Shown piece by piece: positions 17,608-27,434 of a DNA stretch of 64,000 bases (position 1 is its first letter; each line of letters opens with the position of its first letter). Made by a program: the position numbers and the translations under genes. The DNA is from Aulosira sp. FACHB-615 (lineage in GTDB: Bacteria > Cyanobacteriota > Cyanobacteriia > Cyanobacteriales > Nostocaceae): positions 1 to 64,000 of the forward strand of contig NZ_JACJSE010000028.1 in NCBI RefSeq assembly GCF_014698045.1, given 5' to 3'. The notes beneath the pieces were generated by a model that saw only the letters and a program-made list of their open reading frames with translations, did no database searches and was not told the DNA's origin.

Positions 17608-17985
17608 ATGAAACCATATTCCCTCGACTTTCGCCAAAAAATAGTTGATACATATAAGGCAGGTGGAATATCACAACGTCAATTAGCTTGCGAATTTTGT
17701 GTCAGTTTAGGTTTTATTGAGAAATTACTAAAGCAATATAGAGAAACAGCAAGTATCGCTCCTAAAGTTAGGATAAAACAAACTCCTCCAAAGCTCAACG
17801 AAGAACAAATTAAGATTCTGGAAGAAATAGTTGAAGCTAAGAATGATTTGACTTTATCAGAAATCCGTTCAGAACTCAAAGAAAAAACAGGAATAACAAT
17901 TGGTATATCTACGGTAGATAGGATGTTAAAGAGGGTAGAAATAAGCCTAAAAAAAAACATTGCACGCCTCCGAAAAAGAGACTGA
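17608..17985 (+). CDS. IS630 transposase, N-terminal HTH part
   Basis: This 125-residue product starts MKPYSLDFRQKIVDTYKAGG and carries paired helix-turn-helix segments (SQRQLACEFCVSLGFIEKLL; ITIGISTVDRMLKRV). This is the standard DNA-binding half of IS630/Tc1-mariner transposases. The frame runs through a nine-A tract (17949-17957) and stops at 17985, overlapping the catalytic half by 26 bases. A full transposase would need a +1 shift, or transcript slippage, at the A tract; the joined reading would be LKKKTLHASEKETERV. Confidence 0.88.
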   Translation: MKPYSLDFRQKIVDTYKAGGISQRQLACEFCVSLGFIEKLLKQYRETASIAPKVRIKQTPPKLNEEQIKILEEIVEAKNDLTLSEIRSELKEKTGITIGISTVDRMLKRVEISLKKNIARLRKRD

Positions 17986-18562
17986 AAGAGTTCAATTATT
18001 AAGAGTACAGTTCTGGCTTCAACTTCAGGGGATACCGACGGAAAACCTGATATTTCTTGACGAAGCAGGAGCTAATTTATCTTTAATAAGACACTCTGCT
18101 CGTTCTAAAAAAGGTAAAAGAGCGCATGGCTCACGACCGCAAAAACGCTCTAAAAATGTCTCCATAATTGGTGCAATTGGTCTCAAGGGTGTGATTAGCC
18201 AATATAGCATTTTAGGTGCAACTGATGGTCTGACATTTGAGGCTTATATTTCTCAAAAATTAGTTCCGAAACTTGAGGAAGGTGATTATGTAATCATGGA
18301 TAATTGCTCAATTCATAAAGGTAAAAAGATTGAGGAACTAATTGAGGCTGCCGGAGCTAAATTGATTTATTTACCACCCTATTCTCCTGATTTTTCCCCA
18401 ATTGAAAATTGTTGGTCAAAGATGAAAAACATACTACGTTCTATCGGTGCTAGGAGTTATCCAGATTTAGCAAAGGCGATTGAAACTGCTTTTAGCCAAG
18501 TCTCCTTAAATGATATTTATAATTGGTTTACTCATTGTTGCTACTGTACTTCACCAGACTGA
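17960..18562 (+). CDS. IS630 transposase, DDE catalytic part
   Basis: This 200-residue frame has the IS630 DDE triad: Asp34 in FLDEAGANL, Asp114 in VIMDNCSIHKG and Glu149 in PDFSPIENCW. The nominal TTG start has no ribosome-binding site. The in-frame codons just upstream (AAA AAA ACA TTG) continue the family sequence KKTLHASEK, so it is probably made only as a fusion with the upstream frame. All catalytic residues are present, so the element could be active if the frameshift works. Confidence 0.88.
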   Translation: MHASEKETERVQLLRVQFWLQLQGIPTENLIFLDEAGANLSLIRHSARSKKGKRAHGSRPQKRSKNVSIIGAIGLKGVISQYSILGATDGLTFEAYISQKLVPKLEEGDYVIMDNCSIHKGKKIEELIEAAGAKLIYLPPYSPDFSPIENCWSKMKNILRSIGARSYPDLAKAIETAFSQVSLNDIYNWFTHCCYCTSPD

Positions 18563-18573
18563 GAAACGCTATA

Positions 18574-19266
18574 TCTAACTATTTAGTAAAAGTCTTATTC
18601 CTGGATCAACAAAGTAATAATTTCACTCAAAAAGAAGATACACAGCTAAAGAATGAGCAATTCAATATTGTGGTGCAAGAGACTAGATTTTCCAATTCTT
18701 CACAAGAAATGGACATTAAAAATGACATCCCAATACCCGCACATCAATATCTTAAAAAAGAATTGGAGTTAGATTTTATTTTTGAAGAAATTATTAATTT
18801 TAATTATAGTATTGCTGTTGATTATCTTGCTATGGGTTTTGAAGAGGATATGGACTTTGCAATGGGCTATGCAAAGCAGTTTTTGATACTTCTAAATTCA
18901 GCAATTAACTGGGCTGAAGACTTAGATTTAAGAAATAAATTGGAAGTTATTAAAGGAAAGATTATAACAAATAATTCGAGAAAAACATCTGAGGAGCAAA
19001 TTTTAGATTTATTTTGGTCAAACAGTAGTATTAGTTCTTGCTTAGAAGAACTGAAGGACATAATGAGAGAATATCGTAACACAAAACACAAGTGGGAGTT
19101 TAGTTTTTTGCAACTAGAATGTATTAAACATTATTATTATGCAAGTAAATTATTAATTAAATGTTTAAAAAATGTAAGAAAAATAAGTAATAAAACCAGA
19201 CAAGAGATTTATACCAGTATTTTATTACCTATAGCTAAAGTGGAAAATTACAAAGATAAAAAATAA
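18574..19266 (+). pseudogene. C-terminal part of the NACHT protein, severed by IS630
   Basis: The frame continues from the right end of the IS630 element to a stop at 19264-19266, giving about 230 residues that are Lys/Glu/Asn-rich and helical (AHQYLKKELELDFIFEEIINF, EEDMDFAMGYAKQFLILLNS). Its nominal start codon lies inside the transposon, so it has no start of its own. Excision of the element at TA places it in frame with 15973-17544. The segment is not a recognised domain. It probably forms the helical C-terminal arm of the NACHT protein. Confidence 0.75.
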
Positions 19267-19438
19267 GTTATCTTTGCTTAGGCTACTAATTAATAAAATT
19301 GAAAAATGCAAATGCAAAATAATAAAATAAATTTAAAGCTTGATAATTAAACAGATAAATTATAATTTTCTTGTAACTAAATTTATATTGATAATTTGCT
19401 GTTTTGCTCAATCTTACTTACTGGTAATAACAACTTTT

Positions 19439-19561
19439 CTTCAATCTGAGGTTGGTTTAGATCCTAGCCGATTCCCAACTGTTAAACAGTTTACTTCTTG
19501 GCTTGGTCTTTGCCCTTGCAATCGCATCACTGGTGGTAAAGTTAAAAGTTCTCGAACTCGT
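19439..19561 (+). pseudogene. IS110-family transposase remnant
   Basis: The frame encodes LQSEVGLDPSRFPTVKQF followed by SWLGLCPCNRITGGKVKSSR. This is the conserved helix-rich part of the C-terminal domain of IS110 (transposase_20) recombinases. Upstream sequence in the same frame is AT-rich and unrelated. Downstream it fuses directly to the Rep-like remnant at 19567. Only about 41 codons survive. The 19267-19438 gap shows nothing recognisable. Confidence 0.75.
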
Positions 19562-19566
19562 TTGGT

Positions 19567-20361
19567 GGGCAAGATCGGACATGGCAGTATAAATTAAACT
19601 TCGATGTACTGGATAAGCTGTTAGAACATGGCAGGTGCAAAACTGAACATTCGACGTTCAATGCAGAACAATACCACAGATCCCATCCAGAAGTTTCAAA
19701 GCCACAACAACACTCTGCTGTTGAGCTTGAAAAAAGTGAAGAACTGAAAACCGAGATTTTGGACTATGACCAGGAAGGGGTTTGTCAAAGCCCAGAACCA
19801 GAGTTACCCGAAATTACTCACTTTGTTGAAGAGATAGAACAGGTTGACTCGACTACCGAGACAGATACTCATGAGGATCGTTCTTCCGCCGCCCCTGCCG
19901 TGTCAAATTTTCAAAGCATAGACTTGATTGATGATGAGGATGATTATTCTGCCTCAGAGCCTATGGAAAAATTGCTCCAGCCCAGCAACCAAGAGGTTCA
20001 GGAAGTATTGCAGCAGTTACGAGACATTCCCTGTACTCCACAGTTTCGGCTCAATGCAGAGATTCAACGCACGGTTAGGCGGTGTTGGGAAAATGTACCG
20101 GGGGCGATCGCTTACTTGAAGGAGGCGATACGAACTTGGAAGGGTATCAAATCGCCGGAAGCTGTGTTTGTGGCTGCTTGTAAGGAGGGACGTAAACCGG
20201 AGGCGCAACAGGCCAAGTCTGCTGTGAAAGTTTGGTTTGAGTGGGCTAGGCGGCAAAGGATTGTGATTGCGATGTCGGGTGAGATTGTGTACACGCCGGA
20301 TGGAGAGGCGGTTGCTGTTGCGGAAATGATGCGGCGGTGTCCGGTACAGGGGGAGATTTAG
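19567..20361 (+). pseudogene. 5'-truncated Rep-like plasmid gene
   Basis: From GGGCAAGATCGGACATGGCA onward the sequence is the close counterpart of the 3' two thirds of the complete gene at 34709-35884. It begins in the middle (GQDRTWQYKLNFDVLDKLL) and runs in one open frame to the TAG stop at 20359-20361. It keeps the acidic linker (SPEPELPEITHFVEE) and the conserved C-terminal domain (IPCTPQFRLNAEIQRTVRRC, NVPGAIAYLKEAIRTWKGI, WARRQRIVIAMSG). The N-terminal DNA-binding-like part has been replaced by the IS110 remnant. A TTG at 19759 could start a 200-residue protein, but no clear ribosome-binding site is seen. Function is unknown. Confidence 0.75.
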
Positions 20362-20383
20362 CAGAGTACTTTAGCACCTATTT

Positions 20384-23300
20384 TCAATACTTTGTAAATT
20401 CATTAAGAGGTGCTGGATTACCCAAACAAATAAATGCTGCCCAATACCTTGGATGTTCATAAGGACGTTCATCATCATATTTTTGGTTTAACATCATTAA
20501 ATGGTTAGCAACAGCTTTACTATGTGTTCTTGCCCATTCTATGGTTTCTTCTGTCAACCAATAAGAGCGCATTTGACCAATAGATATATTTCGTACATCA
20601 TACTTTGCTTTTTTCAATGCTTCAGCTTTACCAAGTCGTGCTTGTAGTAGGTAATGATAAAAGCGTTCCATTAAAATTGCTGTAGCGATATCAGGAACTT
20701 TCCAAAGACTCATTACTACTGTTTTCGCACCTGCTTGAATAAACGAACGGCGCAGTCCAATGACGGTTTCTCCAGTAATAATGGCTCCCAAAGCAGTTTC
20801 ACAGGCAGAAGTAACAACTAATTCTGTTCCAGCTAAATTTAGCAATTGTACATCTAAAGCAGTTAATAAACCATCTTCGGCTTCTTCTGGCAGTGCATTT
20901 CCATTGAGCATGGTATTGGCTCCAGCGAAAGCTAATCCTGAACGGAGAAGGGGATTTTGGCTAGTACCTAATTGCAAGCGTTCTGATGCGGAAAGATTTA
21001 ATAACAAGAAATTTTGTCTAATCTTTTCCTCTTGCTTCGGTTTTATATCTTCGAGAAAATAGCCATGAGTAGCAATATGAAGAATGTAAGGAGAGCTTTT
21101 AGGGTTCAGGATCAAGGATTTTAAGGCTTTAGCTTGCATAAATGCCTTGACTCCAAGCAGTTTGGCAATTTTCTCTCCTTCAATAGCGGTTCCGGGGAGA
21201 GATAAAAAGATTTGTCCTCCTCTTGAATTGGAAACTTCCTGATAATCAATTGACCTTTCCTCTAATGTTTCTCCTGCAATAAGAAAAGTGGTATTGTTGT
21301 TTTTAGCTACTAGATCGTAATCAGGATTAGCGATTACAAGAGGTTTAGTAACTTCAGCAGAAACTTGAGATTTAAATCGTAAAATATCTCGTCCCACAGT
21401 CAGAAAGTTGAAGTTATATTCATCTATTAAATATTCTTCTTCATTAATAGTCAGGGCTTCAAAAGGTAAGCAGTTGAGTTCTCCATCAGGACAGATGAAT
21501 AAGTTTTTACTTAGATAAGGTTTAAGTTTATCAAAAACAAGAGAAAGCAATTCAAAAAATGGCTCAATTTCATCTGCTTCAGCTATTTCGCCTAAATCTA
21601 ATCCTCGTCCTATTTCTACAGACTCTCGAAATTTTCTCACTAAGCGGTCTATCGGTTCGGCTTCTCCTAAGTCAATCATTTTCAGATGTTCTGCTTCTCT
21701 AGCAGGTAAGATAAAAGCGAGGTAGCGAGGGGGAAACCATTGAGATTCGTTATTAGTAGGAATTGATTTGAAATTAAAAACATTAAAGCGTACAAACTCC
21801 ACTAAGGTTGTACTTTCAGGTAATTCTAAAGCGACAGTACGGTAATCTGCGTTTTGCAGTTCTTTTTGTAGATTAAGTTCTGGGAGATTAAGCTCTCGCT
21901 CTAATGTTTCTGCTTGTTGTATGAGGGAGTCTATTTCGCTTTGATAGTAGATAGATTGTTCAGGAGTAGGAATATCAAAATAGCGTTTAGCCAGTTTTTG
22001 CCTAACTTGTCGCCATTGTTTAAGTTTTGGGGCAAGGTGCGAATATTGTTCTGACAAGATAGCAATCTTTTGTAGAATAGTGGTTTCTGTGGCGATTGCT
22101 TTGCGCTTTAGTACTAAATTATAAGCGGATTGCACGGCTGATGGGATGTTGGTAAAGTATTGGAAAACAAGGGAGAGAAAATACTCTAATTTAAAATAGT
22201 TTTGTTGCAAATAAGTAAGGCGTTGATTATCTGTAGTAATGTTAAATATTTGGGAAAGAGTTTTTAAGTCGATGTCTGCTGACTCCTGCATCAGTATTAA
22301 AGATTCTTCTAAGCGTTCAGTGGCAGCATATAAAAATGCCAAATTTTCCAGATACTTAGCATATTCAGGATGTTTATTACCAATAACTCTAGCGGCAATC
22401 TCTAGAGCTTGAATATATAAAATTTCAGCATCATTATACCTAAGCATAAAAAAGTATGACTGAGCTAGATTATTCAGAGAAACTGCATAGATATGATGAG
22501 CATTTCCCCAAATATTAGCTTTAAGTTTTAAAGCTTCTCGATACAAAGGTTCGGCTTCAACATCTCTTCCCATTTCATGGTATAACAAAGCTAAATTGTC
22601 CAAAGAAATAGCGTAATTAGGATGATTATTCCCTTGATGTTTAGCTATAACTTCTAAAGCCTTTTGATATAGAGGTTCAGCTTCAGAATATTGTCTTATT
22701 GAACAATATGACTGAGCTAAATTATTCAAAGAAGTAGCATAAAGAGAATGGTTAGTTCCGTAAACTTTAGCTGTAATCTCCAAAGCATGAAGATATAATG
22801 GATGAGCTTCACTATATCTCCCTATTGCCCGATATAACCAAGCTAAATTACTTAAACAGCCAGCATAACTAAAATTATCACATCCTAAAGATTGAGCTAT
22901 AATACTTAGACTTTTATGATAAACAGATTCAGCTTCTGTATATTTTCCTACTGAATGATACAACTGAGCTAAATTATTTAAGAAACCAGCATAGTCATTG
23001 TAATTATATTCTTGATATTTAGCAATTTCTTCTAAAGCTTGCAAGTACAAATTTTCAGCTTCAGCATATCTTTCCATCGCATAATATGACTGGGCTAAAT
23101 TATTTAGTATGTAAGGATAATCATCGTAAGTAATTTCTTCATTTTTAGCAATAATATCTAAAGCTTGAATGTACGAAGATTCAGCTTCAGTATACTTACC
23201 CACTGTGTAATATAATTCACCTAAATTTTTTAGTGAAATAATATAAATAAGCTCATCAAAATTGTCATCTTTTATAAATGCTTGGTAAATTTCTAAAGCT

Positions 23301-24106
23301 TCTTGATAAAGAGCTTCAGCTTCAGTATACTTTTCCATTAAAAAGTATAGATTAGCTAGAACTGCGAGATAATTAGCATAGAGAGGTGTTTTACTTCCTG
23401 AAACTCTAGCAATAATGTTTAGTATTTCTTGAAATAAGGATTCAGCCTCAGCATACCGTCTTGTTGATTTATAAAATGTAGCTAAATAAGTGAGAGAAAT
23501 AACGTAGCTTGAATGGTTAGTACCATAAACTTTTACTGTAATATTTATAGCTTCTTGATACAGCAACTCAGCTTCATAATAACGTTTCTGCAACTCATAT
23601 AAACTTGCTAAATTTTTTAGGCAAGTAATATAATCAGGGAAATCTGGATCTAGAACCTTTTGAGTAATTGTTCTAGCTTCTTGATACAGCAATTCAGCTT
23701 TATCATACTGTTTCGTCAACCAATAAGTTTCAGCTAAATCATATATACAATGAGCATAATGAAAATGATTAGTACCTAAAGTTTTTGTAATAATTTTTCT
23801 GGCTTCGTTATATAAAGATTCAGCTTCCACATATCGCCCCATAGTTCGATATAAAAAGGCTAACCAGATAACTGAATTTAAACCGTGTGGTAGACAGTGA
23901 ATTAGTGAATATTTTCTAGCTAAAAAATAAGATTTTTGGTAATAAGGAAGGGCTTTTTCATATTTTTTATGTTCAATAAATTCAGCAGCTTGACTATGTA
24001 ATCTGGATATTTGCCTAAGAATAAAAACCGCGCATACATATTGTTTGATAATACGTAAACAATAAGAGAGCATGGAGGAGAAAGCAGACGATAAGAGTTT
24101 AAACAT
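20384..24106 (-). CDS. TPR-CHAT protease
   Basis: This 1,240-residue protein begins with a hydrophobic stretch (residues 1-30, MFKLLSSAFSSMLSYCLRII), possibly a weak membrane anchor. About fourteen 42-45-residue TPR units of the kinesin-light-chain/NPHP3 type follow (SLNNLAQSYCSIRQYSEAEPLYQKALEV). A helical linker (about residues 620-770) precedes a C-terminal CHAT protease of the classical cyanobacterial kind. The catalytic dyad is His in HIATHGYF (near residue 1014) and Cys in VTSACETALG (near 1101), and AGAKTVVMSLWKV and ERFYHYLL are the usual supporting motifs. TPR-CHAT proteins act as regulated caspase-like proteases; the substrate is unknown. The gene is last in a four-gene minus-strand cluster, 27 bp after the TPR gene upstream. 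Confidence 0.9.
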   Translation of the reverse strand: MFKLLSSAFSSMLSYCLRIIKQYVCAVFILRQISRLHSQAAEFIEHKKYEKALPYYQKSYFLARKYSLIHCLPHGLNSVIWLAFLYRTMGRYVEAESLYNEARKIITKTLGTNHFHYAHCIYDLAETYWLTKQYDKAELLYQEARTITQKVLDPDFPDYITCLKNLASLYELQKRYYEAELLYQEAINITVKVYGTNHSSYVISLTYLATFYKSTRRYAEAESLFQEILNIIARVSGSKTPLYANYLAVLANLYFLMEKYTEAEALYQEALEIYQAFIKDDNFDELIYIISLKNLGELYYTVGKYTEAESSYIQALDIIAKNEEITYDDYPYILNNLAQSYYAMERYAEAENLYLQALEEIAKYQEYNYNDYAGFLNNLAQLYHSVGKYTEAESVYHKSLSIIAQSLGCDNFSYAGCLSNLAWLYRAIGRYSEAHPLYLHALEITAKVYGTNHSLYATSLNNLAQSYCSIRQYSEAEPLYQKALEVIAKHQGNNHPNYAISLDNLALLYHEMGRDVEAEPLYREALKLKANIWGNAHHIYAVSLNNLAQSYFFMLRYNDAEILYIQALEIAARVIGNKHPEYAKYLENLAFLYAATERLEESLILMQESADIDLKTLSQIFNITTDNQRLTYLQQNYFKLEYFLSLVFQYFTNIPSAVQSAYNLVLKRKAIATETTILQKIAILSEQYSHLAPKLKQWRQVRQKLAKRYFDIPTPEQSIYYQSEIDSLIQQAETLERELNLPELNLQKELQNADYRTVALELPESTTLVEFVRFNVFNFKSIPTNNESQWFPPRYLAFILPAREAEHLKMIDLGEAEPIDRLVRKFRESVEIGRGLDLGEIAEADEIEPFFELLSLVFDKLKPYLSKNLFICPDGELNCLPFEALTINEEEYLIDEYNFNFLTVGRDILRFKSQVSAEVTKPLVIANPDYDLVAKNNNTTFLIAGETLEERSIDYQEVSNSRGGQIFLSLPGTAIEGEKIAKLLGVKAFMQAKALKSLILNPKSSPYILHIATHGYFLEDIKPKQEEKIRQNFLLLNLSASERLQLGTSQNPLLRSGLAFAGANTMLNGNALPEEAEDGLLTALDVQLLNLAGTELVVTSACETALGAIITGETVIGLRRSFIQAGAKTVVMSLWKVPDIATAILMERFYHYLLQARLGKAEALKKAKYDVRNISIGQMRSYWLTEETIEWARTHSKAVANHLMMLNQKYDDERPYEHPRYWAAFICLGNPAPLNEFTKY

Positions 24107-24133
24107 TTGTATATAGGTGAAATAGACAATAGC

Positions 24134-25798
24134 TTAAACTTGAGATAAATTAGGTTCAAGATGAATTGCTAGGTTATGATCTGCAATCGCCTTTTGAATT
24201 TCCCCTAACTGAGAATAAACATTCCCTCGATTGAAGTAAGCCTGAGCTAAATTAGGATTAAGGCGAATCGCTTGATCAAAATCTTCAATTGCTTCTTTGA
24301 GATTTCCTAAGCCGAAATAACTTTTTCCTCTATTATGGTAAGCATTAGCATGATTAGGATTAAGACGTAATGCTTGGTTAAAATCTTTGATTGCCTCATG
24401 CAGATTGTTTGACTGAAGATAGGTAGTCCCTCTACTATAGTAAGCCCGATCATAATTAGGATCGATACGAATAGATCGGGTAAAATCTTCAATTGCTTCT
24501 TGAAGCTTCCCTAACTCAAGATAGACAGTTCCTCGGTCGTGGTAAGCATTTACATAATCAGGATTGAGATTAATAGCTTGGTTATAATTTCCTATTGCTC
24601 TTTGAGACAGTTTTAAATCAGCATAAACAGTTGCTCTATTGTAGTAAGCCTCAGCATCATTAGGATTGTGACTAATAACTTGGGTATAATATTCAGCTAA
24701 CTGGATAGCCCTTCGCATAAAATCAGCATTGACATCATTAGGATTAAGACGCAAAACTTGATCAAAATCTGCGCTTGCCTCTTGAAGATTTCCAAAATAA
24801 GTATAAGCCTGTCCTCGATTGTAATAAGCATCAATACAATTGGGATCGAGAATTAAGATTCGGTTATAATCTTCTAATGCTTTTGTGGAGTTTCCTAATC
24901 TACGATAGACAATTGCTCTGTTAATGTATACTGCAACAACAGTGGGAGCAAGAAGAATAGCTTGATTATAATCTATAAGTGCTTCTTGGAGATTTCCTAA
25001 ATTACGTTGGACATTCCCTCGATTATAATAAAAGTCAGCATAATTAGGATTAAGAAGTAGGGCTTGGTTAAAGTCTTTTATTGCTTCCTGAAATTTTCTT
25101 AGTTCAGCATAAGTAATTCCTCGCATACCGTAAGCTTGAGGATCATTAGGTGTAAGACGAATGGTATAGGTAAAATCTTCTAATGCTTGTTGGAAGTTTC
25201 CTAAGCGAAAATAAATATACCCTCGATTATAGTAGGCATAAGCATAATTAGAATCAAAATGAATAGCTTGGTTATAATTTGTGAGTGCATCTTGAAGATT
25301 ACCTAAATTCAAATAAGCTAGTCCTCGGTTGTAGTAAGCATCAGCCGCATGAGGTTTGATATTAACATATTGGTTGAAATCTTTGAGGGCTTCTTCAGGC
25401 TTTCCTAAAAGAAGATAGATATTGCCTCGATTATTGTAAGCACTAACATAATTAGGATTAAGAGCAATGGCTTGATTATAATTCTGAAGAGATTCTTGAA
25501 ACTGGCATGACTGGCGATATTCAACCCCTCTATTGTAATATTTTAGAGCCTTAGCATCTTTGCTCAATTTCTTAAAGATAAAAAATACTATTATGAAAGC
25601 TCCAATTCCCATCAAAATACACAACTCATAGTTTTTATCTTCTATTTTTTTTAGATGAGTATTATCGTTCTCTAACTTGCTATTACTAATGACAATTGAG
25701 TAAGGATAAAAATTGATCTTACTGGAATCTACATTACTATTTTTAACTAATGAAACTGTTCTGTAAATTGCTTTATGTTGAATAATAATTTTATTCAT
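24134..25798 (-). CDS. Membrane-anchored TPR protein
   Basis: This 554-residue protein has about sixty N-terminal residues, then a single transmembrane helix (LCILMGIGAFIIVFFIFKKL, about residues 54-73). Thirteen or so 34-residue TPR units of the YYNRGxxYxxLGNLQEAIxDFNQAIxLNPNYAxA type follow. These 34-residue repeats differ from the 40-residue repeats elsewhere in the window and typically make a protein-binding superhelix. The gene lies 120 bp after the CHAT gene 25919-27346 and 27 bp before the TPR-CHAT gene, so co-transcription is likely. A scaffold at the membrane for the neighbouring CHAT proteins is inference. Confidence 0.88.
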   Translation of the reverse strand: MNKIIIQHKAIYRTVSLVKNSNVDSSKINFYPYSIVISNSKLENDNTHLKKIEDKNYELCILMGIGAFIIVFFIFKKLSKDAKALKYYNRGVEYRQSCQFQESLQNYNQAIALNPNYVSAYNNRGNIYLLLGKPEEALKDFNQYVNIKPHAADAYYNRGLAYLNLGNLQDALTNYNQAIHFDSNYAYAYYNRGYIYFRLGNFQQALEDFTYTIRLTPNDPQAYGMRGITYAELRKFQEAIKDFNQALLLNPNYADFYYNRGNVQRNLGNLQEALIDYNQAILLAPTVVAVYINRAIVYRRLGNSTKALEDYNRILILDPNCIDAYYNRGQAYTYFGNLQEASADFDQVLRLNPNDVNADFMRRAIQLAEYYTQVISHNPNDAEAYYNRATVYADLKLSQRAIGNYNQAINLNPDYVNAYHDRGTVYLELGKLQEAIEDFTRSIRIDPNYDRAYYSRGTTYLQSNNLHEAIKDFNQALRLNPNHANAYHNRGKSYFGLGNLKEAIEDFDQAIRLNPNLAQAYFNRGNVYSQLGEIQKAIADHNLAIHLEPNLSQV

Positions 25799-25918
25799 AT
25801 TTTCTTCGTCTTTAATTTATTAATGTACAAAAATAAAATAATTTTTAAAACAGCAATTTATTAGTAATTTGTTTTTAAATTTCTACTTATCTTTTAAAAA
25901 ATAAAATAATTGAAAAAA

Positions 25919-27346
25919 TTATTTTGTGACTTTAAATTTTTTATAGAAAATTTGATTATTACTCAAATACTCTAATTTAATAAATATCTCTTCAAGACGT
26001 TTTTGATTTAGCTCAACATCCCTGGCTGGACATTCCTTATTAATCCAGGATAAATCAATTGGTTTCTCTGTGAAGATAGCAAGGAAATATTCTTCTCCTT
26101 CTGTTGTAAATTTGAAAGATTTAGCTCGTCCCAATTTTGTATCATCAAGTGGTAAATAAAGATTTTCAGATAAAAATGTGTAAGGCACTTCTGCAAAAGC
26201 TTTTGAAGGACAAATGAGATACTTGTTTCCTTCCACACTTTCATTAATTAACAATAAGTTTTTACCTATATATGGAAAATTGATGTGTAAGCGGTAGCGA
26301 TTTTCTAGCTTAATACAATGATTATCATCATCAGGAATTTCATCTATAGCTAATCCTCTTATTATTTTTCCGCTTTCAACATCTACCATTTTTAATTCCT
26401 CCAAAGCATAAACAGCTGTATTTTTAGCTAACTTCCAAGAATCAAAAGGTGAAATTATTGGTTTAAAACTTGCTTGCTGATCATCGCTAAATGGTGAGTT
26501 ATTCTGTGATTTCTGCTTTAAAACAGGTATTTGTCCCTGCGAGATGTCTTCCATCTGAACAGCAACTAACCCTTCGTCAAAAGCTCTTTGGAATATATCT
26601 TGAGTTTCTGAATTTTCGTAACCCAAACCATCATAAAATCCTTGAGCAAATACAATTGCAGCTTTGTCACCAATGGGCTGGTTCATACCAATTGCATAAT
26701 TAATATGTTGGCTAATTGTATGGGCTGGTTTAGCTGAGTAGCAGGCATTGAGTAAGACACAGTTGACATAATCGGCGTGTAATTTAAACAGTGATGCCAA
26801 CCCTTCTGCCGAAACTGGTTTGTTGTTCCCGCCATCATCTTCTAATAACAAGCTGCCATCTTCTAAACCATGTCCGCAGAAATGAACAATACAAGGACGT
26901 TCTTCTGCGATTGCTCTGCGAATATCTTGAGGACGTACCGCAGTTCTAATCCGAATCTCAAACAAATTTCGTCTTATAGCTCGTCGTATGGCTTCTTCAA
27001 TTTCCCTGATTTCTCGATCCAACCGCAGACCGTGAGGGATTGCTGCCAGAATCAAGATTTTCTGCTGCTGGGTACTCTGATTAACTGATGTTATCGTCTG
27101 CTGTCCAACATCAATATTGTAATTTTCGTTCTTTGGTACAGCAGGGTTGCCTACTGGGGTTGTTTGCTGACCCAAAAAAATATTCCAGGTATTGCCTAGC
27201 AAGTTATTGTTACCCTGATTTTGGATATTACTTTCACCTATAGTCCCCTGCTGTCCACCACCGAATGTTGAATTCTTAGCCTGCTGTGTTATCTCTGAGT
27301 CAAGTGAAGATGCTGGGTTATCGTCAGGGGACTTTGGCTGATTCAT
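25919..27346 (-). CDS. CHAT protease with N/Q-rich N-terminus and DUF4384-like tail
   Basis: This is a 475-residue protein. Residues 1-90 are disordered and rich in Asn, Gln and Gly, with the motif NSTFGGGQQGTIG followed by IQNQGNNN. Residues 95-285 form a CHAT domain (KILILAAIP, His159 in HFCGHG, Cys202 in LNACYS) of the same subfamily as in 8277-10592 and 11705-15952. The C-terminal 170 residues (YRLHINFPYIGKNLLLINES, KYLICPSKAF, TEGEEYFLAIFTEKP) resemble DUF4384, a beta-rich domain common next to CHAT and TPR in cyanobacteria. The N-terminal motif recurs in the pentapeptide-repeat protein directly upstream, suggesting that the two proteins interact. It is the second gene of the cluster, 88 bp downstream of that gene. 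Confidence 0.88.
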   Translation of the reverse strand: MNQPKSPDDNPASSLDSEITQQAKNSTFGGGQQGTIGESNIQNQGNNNLLGNTWNIFLGQQTTPVGNPAVPKNENYNIDVGQQTITSVNQSTQQQKILILAAIPHGLRLDREIREIEEAIRRAIRRNLFEIRIRTAVRPQDIRRAIAEERPCIVHFCGHGLEDGSLLLEDDGGNNKPVSAEGLASLFKLHADYVNCVLLNACYSAKPAHTISQHINYAIGMNQPIGDKAAIVFAQGFYDGLGYENSETQDIFQRAFDEGLVAVQMEDISQGQIPVLKQKSQNNSPFSDDQQASFKPIISPFDSWKLAKNTAVYALEELKMVDVESGKIIRGLAIDEIPDDDNHCIKLENRYRLHINFPYIGKNLLLINESVEGNKYLICPSKAFAEVPYTFLSENLYLPLDDTKLGRAKSFKFTTEGEEYFLAIFTEKPIDLSWINKECPARDVELNQKRLEEIFIKLEYLSNNQIFYKKFKVTK

Positions 27347-27434
27347 AGTAAATATTTGATAGTAATAAAATATTTTTCATACCAAACCAAACTACGGTTA
27401 TTTTAAATTGGTCTAGTGCTGCCTAATTAATAAT

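Larger units (their letters stand above)
17542..18571 (+). mobile_element. IS630-family insertion sequence
   Basis: The terminal inverted repeats are TAGCGTTTACCAGTCTAATG on the left and, read inward from the right, TAGCGTTTCTCAGTCTGGTG, both followed by AAGTACA. TA dinucleotides flank both ends (17540-17541 and 18572-18573), as expected for IS630 target duplication. Removing the element together with one TA joins GGT GAT ATA to TCT AAC TAT in frame, which restores the NACHT gene. The element carries two overlapping transposase frames. Its termini are intact, so it may be recent. Confidence 0.9.
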
